A DNA stretch of 64,000 nt from Actinernus sp. WN-2022. Taxonomy: Eukaryota > Cnidaria > Anthozoa > Actiniaria > Actinernidae. This document shows positions 36,901 through 48,900 of this stretch, in pieces (position 1 is the stretch's first letter; the number at the start of each line of letters is the position of its first letter). Location: positions 158,588,344-158,652,343 of the forward strand of contig JAOWCC010000577.1 in the NCBI GenBank assembly GCA_030867875.1. Direction: 5' to 3'. A program made the translations under genes and the position numbers. The notes under the pieces were generated by a model. The model was not told where the DNA came from, searched no databases, and saw only the letters and a program-made list of their open reading frames with translations.

Positions 36901-39900
36901 AAGGGAAATTCAAATGAGTTTTATGAACAAGAAAACCGATCCATAACTGACACCACAGTGTAACATTTATAGGAAACAAGAGGCCCTGAGTGGCCACCTT
37001 GGAATAGGTGAATGCATGTAGTTCATGGAGTTCTAGCATATTATTGTGTCATACATGGTTTGTGCTAGGGAAGCCGGATAATAGACGTAGTCAGCTTGCC
37101 TGTTTGTTGCCCCATTTCAGACCATGTGATAGTTCTCCAGAAGATTCAGTGCTTTGTTTTCCAATTATAGAAATTGGTACGTTTCCTCTTGGGATACAGA
37201 AAAATAAAAAAGCATTACTCAAGGGAAAAGTCAGGTGGTCTGAAATGGTACAAACAAACAAACAAATCTTAATATATTTAAAGGCACTTGTACGAGATTG
37301 GTAGTGTTTTTAGCAAAACCTGTTTGTAAATGCTATTTTCCACCTCCAATAGGCAATATTCGTATTCTCACGGACGAGCTGGAACGAACACTCAATGGAG
37401 GCTCGTGCGGGGGAATTCGCTAAAAACTATTTAGCATTAGAAAAGATTCCCCCGCATGAGCCTCCATTGAGTGCTCGTTCCAGCTTGTCCGTGAGAATAC
37501 GAATATTGCCTATTGATTGTCAATCTTTGTAACACAGCATTTTTAAAGGTAGCTTGCCTTCCAGCATCCATGGCAATGTCTTTCCCATGGCCGGAGGTCA
37601 CAAGCTCAATTAATTCATTCACAAAGTATTATACCAGCACATGACTGTTTCCTGCAAAAAGCCTATCACAACTGCTCCCAGTAATTATAATAAATCAGCT
37701 TCACATAACATTCTCTCTGAACTTAACTTGCTCAAAAATATTACAATTAAATAGTAATTGAGTTCTTTTTAGCAGGGTTTACCAACCCATACTTTTCAAC
37801 ATTCTTAGAAATCAATGCTTTTCAGTAGGATTAATGGACTGATAATATTATTTCTAACTTCACTGTCCAAGCACAGGTGCTATTATATTGAGCATACATG
37901 TAACTTTTCCAACGAAAAGGCACTTTTGAAAGGCACGAATAAACACGACACTACTACAAGCTGGTAATAAAAGTTTATATCATTTGTTTACTTACGTATG
38001 TCGATTATTACTGGTCCACGTGCGTTCAGGAGCGCCAGTTATCCTGTCGTAAAATGTGCGAAATTTCCCTCGAAAGTCCGTAAAACCTTTGTCAGCCCTA
38101 GAAAAACTCAACATCTTAGCATTTCAGTCGAAGAAACGTTTGGTTTTAGCAAAATAATAGCTACAAATGGCCCAAAACACTTTCCTCTTTGCTCGCATTC
38201 AAACTCTTCGTGTTTGCGAAGTCTGAGTGTCCAGTCCACAAAGTTTGCCATGTTCACGCGCACAGTGCTTTCTGATTGGTTGACGGCGAAATACCTCGAC
38301 ACAAAAAATAAAAAAAACACTTGCCATTTAAGACCCGGGCCTGCCCACAGGCAGCCCGAGTAACAAACACATCATGAGATTTAGGTAGCCATAACTAACA
38401 TTTGAGAGCAAATATTGTTTTTCGGTGGAGGTACGACGTCAAAGTGACGTCATACGCCATTCACGCGTAAAGAGTGAAAGTAGGACAAAAATCTCCCAGC
38501 AAGGGCCGCGAATACTACAGGGAGCACGAATAAACAATATGTCGACAAAAGTGATTTTATTAGCATTAAGGCCAAATCACCTAAGAATTCAAACAAGATA
38601 ACTGAAAACTTTTATTTAGCTTTTATTTAGCCGCTTCATAACAAATGATCTGAACTCTGGCTACAGCTTATGTCAAGTTCCTTTTCATTCACGTCAACTT
38701 ATGGTTTGAATTGTTTGCCCATTCTTTTTTAGAATTAACCGAGGGCTCGCTCCAAAAAAAGTAGCTACTCACGAAGTTGATCTAAAGCAAATCTGAAATG
38801 GCTTCTCGTGGTGATGAAGAAATCTCATTGGTTGACGAGAATCGAATGATGAGCGCTTAGCCAATAAGAAGCAGCGCTGCAAACGGTGTTTTGTAGAGGA
38901 CTATTTTATATTGATATCAGATTTCAAGTTTCCTCGAAATACTAAATAAATTTATAAGAAAAATTGAAAAGAATTCCCATGTTCACTACAACTCACCCGT
39001 AGAGACCGCAAACGGTAAACGCGAGAAAATCATGTTCGAGTGGTCATTTCTGCCATTCGCGGGAAGAATGGCAATTACCTCACACGACAAATAGACCTGA
39101 TACTGTACAAGATGGTGCGGTCTTGTTAAAGACGCGCTTGTAAAACAAATTAAGCTGTTTATCTCGGAATGCCAACTGACTGTTTTTAAACTGATCCATG
39201 CCGTTCTTACAGGAAATGGTGACATTTTCGCGGTATATTCTTAGCAAGTTCTTTGAGCTGTTACCCAAGAATCCTGTTCTGTGTGCTGAACTTGTCGCTT
39301 GGAAAAACACAGATGCCTGTTACGAGATTACGGAAGGCTACGGAAGTCTGCTGAACAGGTTTGTCGACTTTTTTATTGATATCTTGTGTTGTTATAAGTA
39401 ATAGCATGACATGAGGGAAATTAGTGATTCAATTTCCCCGAGAGCCAAGGGAGGATTTGTGGAAGTCCCAACGCCGCATTTACAGATCCTTCCGAGGCTC
39501 GAGGGGAAATGTAATCACTAATTTCTCGAAATGTCATATCATTACTTTGTAATACTATTGTCACAGAGGAACGGACAAATCTCTGAGAAGTTCTGCCTAA
39601 ACTAAAGAAATCGCAGTTGAGTTGCTTTCGAAAACGTTGTGTTATTATGCTTGATTGAGCTTCCCCTGGGGACAAGCGTGTTGTTTTTGAGAAGAATAAC
39701 ACTAAAATACAATGTAATTATGTGGTTGACTAAATATTCAAAGAGCATGCATGGAGTTTAGTTACGTCACGTTTTTGGTTTTAAGTGTCCCACATGGAAG
39801 AAGCGGGCTTGAGTAATGAAGAGAAGAACTTTCTTGAGCCATAAAATAGGTAGGGTACAGGGTCAACAGGCATTGCGCCAGGACCTGGTGTGCCAAGGGA

Positions 39901-42900
39901 CAGTCCAATGTTCCTTCATCAGCGTGCATATCCTTCTAATTGTTCCTCTTGCATGTCAATGAGAGAAAAATAGAACAAGTATGCATGCTGATGAGGGAAT
40001 TTACAGATAAATGTCCCTGAACAAGCAAAGAAAACCGAGGTAATCATGGTATTACTAACAAGTTTGGCCACCCTGTTTTGCCAACAGGTTTGTCAACTTG
40101 ATATACCGATTTTGCTAACTTTTGGCTTTTTGTGTTTTCATCGTACTGCAATGTCGTAGAAAAGAACTGGTAAAGATGAGAGAGACCTCTGTATAAAGAC
40201 CTGTGCATATTAATTAACCATCAGCATGTTGCACCTTTGAGTGGAAACCAGTCTTAGGAATGTTTGTAGTTTATTTTTCTTGGAAGTATACACTTCAGAT
40301 CGGTATTTGCACCAGTGATTGTATTTAGTTGGTTCTGATTAAAATATGTTGTAGGAGTAAGGGTGTAAAAAAGAGCAGCAGCACCTGGACGTATGAGGAG
40401 GAGGAAGAGCTGAAGCAGTTATACCATCAGTACCAGGAGGGAGAGGATGGTAAGGGTGCTGTTTGAATTATAGGATATTTATTGATAATATGAGCTAGTT
40501 GAACTACCAACCAGGGTCCTGCTAGTTTTTGTGTGATTCGAAGAAGGAACAACAGTTGCTTGGATTGAATGGTGCGTTATATGGAACACCGTTATCCAGT
40601 TGCCTTTTTGACTCACTGATCTACGATTGATCTGGGAGTCTTTAGTGTCTACAATTCTTCTCTCGCTCGCTCGTTGATTAATGCGTTAACTTTCAGGTAT
40701 GCAAGTATAAACCGCATGATGTAATAGCGATGTTCACTGCCACGTTATATTATCATTAATGTGCCAACCAGACATCCATTGGTTCCTGACACAAATCATG
40801 GATGGTACATTAGCATTATAATTATAATATTTATAAACAGTAAATACCTATATATTGACCAGGACCGTCTAACCCATGTGGGAGATATTTGTGTTTCGAC
40901 AGTTTGCCTAACCAACTTCGAAAAACCACGTAATTCCAAGCTACAAAGAAAGCGTGCAAACATTATCTTTGATTTATATATTTCCTGATTTTCGAGAGAT
41001 TTCTCGTCTCTTTCTATTCTAGACGTTGTCGACCAAATCCTCGAGCACCTCTCAGATGACACGAGGATTAGAAGGCAGGTTAGTACGCTCGTGGCTGACT
41101 AGCCGAGTTTAGCCCTGGGGTTATTTCAGGAACCTGATGCTATTTAGAGCGAATTTCGTGTGAGTGGGACAAAATACGACATGTAACTTACTGTACCGTA
41201 ACTCTAACGTGATTGGATCAGAAGGACAAGAACAATAGGAAACCATTTCGACGTCACGGCATGTTGTACAGTAACTGTGCCGTAAGTCGTTGCCGTAACT
41301 TATCCACTCATACGAAATAGGCTCTACTATTTACTTGTAAACTTAGATTATTTTCTTCTTTAGTACGAATAACGTTCTTGTTGTTGTTCATGGTGATCGG
41401 AGGCCATTTCTTTTGCTGCTTTTGCTGTTTGACGTGTACAATTCTCGTGCAATCAAGTGACCCTACTCAGAATGTACATGTGTACCGAAGTAGATAACTT
41501 CTAGATAAACGATATATAGACCAACCCTCGTCCCCAGCCTTTTACTCGTTTTTTTTTTTTATGGCGGCCGTTTTGACTCCCGAGCAAGTAGCCTGGAAAA
41601 ACCTTCAGGGTTAACTCTCACAAAGTGAAATAGAGCGGGTTTCGATTGAGTGTCGAAAGCAACAAGTGATTGCTTTGGTTTTGCGTTTGCTTAGCTTTTC
41701 TATTGGTTGTAAGATAAAAAAAATAAAAAATAAAATATGTTATAACAGGCTGAGTCTGGTGGGGCCTGCTTTTACTCCACACACTCCCCACTACATTAAC
41801 TGTTTTGGACACACTACACTCGACTCACGGTTGTGAGAAATGTTTTCCAGTTATCAGCCAATCAAGTTCTAAACTAAAACCAAACGCAATCACGCAATCA
41901 GGTTTTGTTTTAGCGACGGTATTGGCGACTGCGTTTACTTTGCCTCGTGATTGGTTAAAGTGAAACCAATCGTGAATGACTTCAGTTCGTGTTTGGCTCA
42001 TTGTGTTTTCACTTGCTCCTGTGATTGGCTATGTAATTACTTTGGTCTTGGTTTTACTACACTCAACTGAAAACTGCTCTATACGTTTATAGGTTTGTTT
42101 TTGATCTACGTAAAGTACCTACGGTAGAAAATTCCGATTTGGGCTTCACACGTATATTTCATAGACCTCTCAAAATCTGCCATAGACCTGGGGACGAGGT
42201 TAATACAGACAGACTTTTTAACATAAAAATCCGACTTAATTCACTGCGGTTTTTTCCCCGAAAGGTCATCAGCAAGCTGGTTGCACTCAAGCTCGTTACA
42301 GACAGGAAATCTTTGCGAAAGTATGACAACCTACTCACCTTTGCATTACCTGTTTCTCCTGGCCCGGCTGTTCTAAGAAAGGGTAACTTTATCAAGTATA
42401 GCGCAAAATGTGTGCCTGTAAATCTGTCATTTTAACCTCGGGTTACCGGCGAATTTTAATCCCAGGGTAGCACCCTTTCTTTGAACAACCTGATCGGTTA
42501 GTATTTCAATATGCTTGTTGAATGGCATACAGTTTCTGAATCGTTTTGATCAGTTTTCTCATTTAATGTAATAAGGAAAGCGGTCAAGAAAGGGATTTGG
42601 TCAGAAGATGAACAGGATCAGTTGAGAGCACTCTACGAAGAGTACAGGGGTACCGAGGAAGGTAAGCCGCTCTATACTGCACTTGATCGCTGGAAAATGT
42701 GTGATGACCTTGTTGAAGGACACATCGTCCTGAGATGTATGCAGCAACTTATGTTGTAGACCGTCAGTGAAAATATATAAAGCGTTTCGAAACGTGTTTG
42801 CTAAATGAGAGAGATGGAGCCGTATGTGGTCGTTATTATCGTTTTTAACTCGTGGATATACGAAGCATAGGAACGTGTTATTGTGGTGGGGGAATTATGT

Positions 42901-45900
42901 CGCTCTCTAACACGTTTAGCACGGCCAAGAGCCTGGGAACGAGGTTGGCGATATCACTGATCAACCGATATCAATATCCGGCTATTAAATTTACACGTTT
43001 TGACCTCTTGACGTTTTCGGCGACGTCCAGTCGAGTAAAAGCGCTCACATAGCCGATAAGAAACTTGATCATATATCAGGAGCCGGCTGATATCTCCCTT
43101 CAACTCTTGATAAAAATACATTTAACATTGTTTACGTATCCACGAGTTCTCCATTGGGAGGCTATAATTTCTTTTCAATTCCTGGCCCAATTTAATCTCA
43201 GATATCGTTGAAAAGATCCTCGAACATCTTGTGCATACCTCAAGATCAAGACGACAGGTAAGACCTGGACATGATATATTATATTATTACTTAGCTAAGT
43301 AATTTCGCGGGCTATGATTGGTCAATTTGCGTTCCATAACTTTTACGTACCTTTCGCCCACTTTCGGTCTCAAGAAAATGAGGCCATATAAGTAAGAGTT
43401 TCATACCGAGAACCGAGGTTCTAAGCCCTAAACATCCCTAGGGCCCTCGGGATGTTTAGGGCTTAGAACCTCGGTTCTCGGTATGAAAGTGATTTATATC
43501 ACATTTAGCGAGGTTTTCTCAAATAGAAGGAGGTTTAAAACTGAGTTATAAACCTCCCTGCAACAGTTATAAACTTCAGATTTGTTATTTAATTAGTCTA
43601 TTGTTCAACGGGTTTATACCAGAGTTTCACCCCTATGAAGAACAAAGAAAACCGTGTCAAGTGTGATATAATAAACATCTTATTAACCTCGTTTGCTCTG
43701 TCTGTACCGCAAGTTATAGATCCTCGTTTTCCAACCCTTTTTTATGATCCGCACGCTTCGCACTTGGGCCATAAAAAAAGGAAAATAACTCGGTCCATAA
43801 CTTATGGTACGGTATTTATTTACGGTATTTATTCGACCATTAGGAAACATTAGGTTTTCATTAATTCTGACTGCTGTTTTCAGGTTGTCAACCAACTTGT
43901 CAAAATGGGCCTCGTCGAAGACCGCAAAGCACTGCGTCAGAAACGAAAAGCTGGAGACGGTGCGAGGAGAAGAAAGAAGAAGGCAGATCAGGTATGCACT
44001 GGAAAAACAAACCAATTCCATATTATGGAAAAAAACATAATTATGATAATTCCAATTTACAGCATTTTCTCCATGGTATAAATTTCCTTCCAAACCGTCA
44101 TGTCATGGAAAAATGCTATACATTGGAATTTCCAAGATTATTGTATATTTTTCCATCGTTTTTCCAAAGTTTTTCCATACTGTTTTAATTGGTTGCTTTT
44201 TCCAGTGATATGTCTTTAAACACTAAAGAGGAGCCCAGGGGTTTGTTACCCTTCAATTGTCAATCAGCCGTTGTGAAGTGAACATCTGCGTGATGTTCCG
44301 CTTGAGTGCCCCCTACTGATTGCTTATCACGCGAAATTCAAATGAAACAAAAATGTTTGACTTCAGAGTAAGGGATACAGAGTTCGCAAACAGTCATAAA
44401 ATACCATTGGCAGTCATCAACTATCTTCCCTCTGTTCACTTGTTTTTATGGCTTGTTTAATTTTATACCTTAACAATCTAGAATTTCAAAGGAGAGGCTG
44501 ATATGCTCGCTTGCTTTCTTCACTGCTCGGCAATTTGAATTTTAAATTTCGAGCTCGCCTTGTGCGAAAAGAGGAGGGGCTAACCTATTTATACCGGAAC
44601 TTCGTGTTAAAAAAAAAATGTACACAAAACTGCCGTGATTTAGACTCCGCATTTTGCATCCTCAGAATTTCTCGTCCTTCATAACGTAAGGGATAACTTC
44701 GTAGTATTGAGTGGGTGCAGTTAACGAATTAATTAGTGCTTTCTTCAAAATCTTTCTTCAAGGTTTACTAGGCGTTACCTTATTAATGCCAAAGATGAAT
44801 TTATTCGGTTTACAGAGTTCTCATAATTTGGGAAATTTTAGGGCCTCGGAATCAGGCGGTTTTTGGATTGAACTTACAAGACTGGCGCACTTGAGAAACG
44901 AACGCCGATGGAAGCAGACAGTAGGACATTCCAAGAGCGAAATGGGTTGTGGTTGTAGCAAAAATGTTTTGTGAATTCGTTTGTTTTGGGGATAAAAAAA
45001 TTACGACGAATATTAATGGTTTCAGTCAAATCGGTGATTTCGAATCACAACAGTTTATCTGTTCGAAAAATGGCGTCCAATTTAATTAACTATTGTTTAG
45101 TACTGACTAGCCTCGCTTACACGTTCAAAAGCTTTTGTGTGGACTGACTAGCCTCGTGTTAACGTTACCAGGACAATAGCTTTTTAAATTGGACGCCATT
45201 TTTCGAATGGGTCTATAGCTGTACAGTTATGATCACAATGCATTCCTGTCTTGGAATGTCTCGCGTCCTCTGTTTCATGTCCTATTGACTATGTAATTCC
45301 TCCGTGACAACCTTCGACTAACAACAAATCGCATGCTCTGTCCAACAATTATTGATTTTATTATTATTATTATTTTAGTACGAAGGCTCGGACGACGAAC
45401 TTGAGCACGAAGGTAAGTCGGTGCTTGGCGTATATCTGTACGTCTCTTGTTTTGGAATATTAAAGTGACTGTATAATCAATTCGTTTCCAAGGTGATCCT
45501 CCAAGCAGTGACGATGATGTTGGAGACGTGCCGAGTTCGTCTTCAGATTCCGAATCAGATGATGAGGAAGATGATTCGTCTAATAACACTCCACTTCCGA
45601 CCATCATTGCAAACGTGAAAGGGAATGGTACGTGATCCGTTGTACGTGATCCGTTGTACGTGATCCGTGATCGTTGTACGTGATGTTTAGGTTATACTAA
45701 CATCTCAGTTTTATCATCAATAAAAATGAGTTGATAATTGTGCGAAGTTTATCGGAAAGAAAGTAACAGCATCAAAACGGCGATTCTTTCCAGTGTCTTA
45801 AACTGAGAAACACATGAATTGTTTCATTAGGTCTCGGGGAACAAATAGAATGGATCCAATCAACGCTCAGACGGATAGCGGACGACAGGGAGGATGATGG

Positions 45901-48900
45901 TTAGAACAGATCTGATACTATACTTAAAGGGGCTATGTTAAGCTTTCTCATGACGAAAGACAAAAATAACTACTCAGATTAGCAGAGTATGCTTTCCAGG
46001 TAAAGTAGAGACGATTGAAGACATTTTTGATGATGGATGGCAAAGATTCAAGTGGATGAAAAATAGTGTTTTTAATTGAAATTTAGAGCAACTTGAAATC
46101 GGTTCACTGTAACCGAAATCGAGTTTCTAGAAAAAGCTTTTGTAATCCACTTTCATCTTTACCACCTCTATCATAAAAAATGAAAAGCATGTCAGGACAT
46201 TCAGATTGTATTTCTCTTCTATCTCAGTGTTATTTTGATAGTTTTTTTTAAAGAAAATTAAAGATTCAATTTGCCATAGATTGCCATAGCCCCTTTAAGA
46301 TAACTGTAATGTTGCTATTTAGATATTACATAAATGATCGCGGGAGAAAGAAAGCTTTGGTTACTTTTCACTGCGAGCGTCAATATATTTTGCTTTTTAT
46401 CCTAAAGGCTGAGTTAAGTTTGTATTTAGTTTGTATTTAGCTAAATTATTACCGATCATTCCACTGCATGCATCCAAGCCGTTACACCGTATTAGGAGGG
46501 GTCAGGCATGTAAGTCAGACATGAACAGAATTTTAATCCTCCAAAAGCGAGCACTCCGCTTTATGTATTTTGCCAACAGAAATGAGCATGCAGTTCCCTT
46601 ACTTATTGATGCAAATATTTTGCCACTGAATTTTTTATATTGTGAGTCAGTATCTATATTAATGTATGATATTACCAACAATTTAGCACCAATAAATATC
46701 TTAAATTTATTTTTGAAAACTTCCAGTATCCACTCTTATAATACACGATCCTCTACATCTAAAAATTTCTACATTAAAGGTTCGAGACTTGAAGTACAAA
46801 AAAAAGCTTTCTCAAGAATTGGCGCTAGACTGTGGAATGAGATACCATGCGATTTTAGACAACTATCAAAAAAGGCATTCAAACGAGAATTTCACAAAAT
46901 ACTATTTGACATTCTTAAGAAAGAAGATGCTTATATTGACACACCCATTATTATTTCAAAACTCAAATCATTTAAGTATAAAAAATTGGCACATAATTGT
47001 TAGAATTCGCTTCATGTACATAATTAATTATTTCTCAAATTCACTCATTTATTTATTTATTTACTCACTTATTTATTCTTCTTTCTCTCCCCTTATATAT
47101 CTCTCTTCGTTAAGTTATCATACCTGTTTGTAATTTGTTAATTTTGAAGACTATGGCCCGCCTAGATTAGTTAATGCTACCTGCGGGCCAGTCTATCATG
47201 TATATATTTTTGGAATGAACAAAATAAAATGTAATGTAAATGTAATGTAATGTAGGACTTTAAATTAGAGGACAATACTGCTAGTTGTCACTATTTTTTA
47301 CGATCAACATGGTCTGATCCACAACAGTTGCTAGCTGTCACGACATTTTACTTGCATTTTGCCAGAACGCGAGCCTAATTTCAAGCACTGCGAGTATGAT
47401 ACACACTGCACTTATGTCGATCGCGTGTGAAATGCAACAAAAATAATAATTAAGAATTGCACTACAAGTGACAGAACAGAACTACAGCGTGTCTGCTGAT
47501 GTGAATTTGATTTTCCTTCTGTCACAGATAATTGGCAACCGTTGCCGTTGGTAACCATAACTGAGGAGAGTGAGGAAGCTCTGGGGAATAGTGATTTTAC
47601 CCGTATGCTCAAGAGAATTGGAATTGTACCCCCGGCGAACGGGCAGGTAATGGAAGAGTAATACCTGGTTCACACTAGCGATTCAAGCATAAGCAACATA
47701 CGCAGACGCAGTAATGCATTGATCATTAGCGGCACTTGTTCTTACCTCTCAATTACGGCACTGCGTCTGCGTTTTTGCTTGTGCTTATACGTATAGCCTC
47801 CTTGTTCATGCACATTAGCGCACAAGCAACATACACAGATGCAGCGCCGTAATTAAGACCAAGCCGCGCTAATGATCATTACATTACATTTACTACATAT
47901 GCGTATGTTGCTTGCTCTTGAGGGACGCCATGAATTTACGACAATCTAATTTTATTGTTCTGTTCTATAAATATAGTAGGAAACAGTGAAATTGGGAGAG
48001 TTCTTGGAAGTAGTAGATAATAGAAAGTGTATCCTGTTTGTAATTACAGGAAACGTTCTGGCGAATTCCACGAAACCTTAAGCCTGCCGAGCTACGTAAA
48101 GCGGCTGATGACCTGGACGGCAAGGGAGATGACGTCACACCGCCACAGCAAGGTAACAGCTTCTATCACTATAGTAACGCCCTGAGAGCTGTTAGAAAGT
48201 TCATTTATATAAACCGATAAAGGGGTTGCACAAAGGTCGAAAGGTGTTATTCGCTCGATGCCTTACTGAGCATGCTCAAATAATAATAATTGGTCCAAGA
48301 ACAGAAGCTACACGTCCAGAAAGAACGAGAACCAGGTTGATCTTGTACCTGTTGCGAGTCATTACATCACTAATTACATTCATTTTGAAATCACTGGGGC
48401 TTACTACAATTCATTCTTTTCACCCGGTGGCCATCTTGGATTCAAAGCGAGGCAATCCTTTGTTTTTGCCAGGTGAGCCTCATTTTGACTATCCCTCATT
48501 ACCAGGCTGACCTGGCAAAAACAACGGATTGCCTCGCTTTGAATCCAAGATGGCCACCAGGTGAAATGAATCTTATTGATTGAAGCTACTGTAATTGCGT
48601 CATTTCGCTGAACCAATCAATTAACAGGAACCTACTGTTTTGTAAGATTTCATAGAGGATATTACATGGCGGCGCGGAGATACGGAATTGATCTTCGAGT
48701 GTTACCAAGTTAAAAATGTGAAGATCAATTCCATATCTACAAGCAGCCATGTAATTTACTTTTTATTACATAAAAACCAGTTGGTGAACATTTTCATTTC
48801 TAATGTTGAAGATCACCAAAATTCCTTGAAAAACTCAAAATTACGTTGTCTTTATTTAAAACTTATGTCTTTCACATTTTAGAAACATTAGGGTGTAAAA

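Larger units (their letters stand above)
36503..38431. mobile_element. Long element with CCTCCACTGAAAAACA ends, carrying nested insertions
   Basis: Left CCTCCACTGAAAAACAGTAT then TTGCTCTCAAATGTTTGTTATGG; right as reverse complement CCTCCACCGAAAAACAATAT then TTGCTCTCAAATGTTAGTTATGG. A SINE (36585-36890) and a family A MITE (37272-37663), itself split by a fold-back, lie between these arms. No transposase frame. The frame at 37998-38363 has no recognisable motif. Confidence 0.7.

Noticed and set aside
37998..38363. 121-codon plus-strand frame in intron 26
   Set aside because: No domain or compositional sign of coding; lies inside a transposon between its inverted ends.
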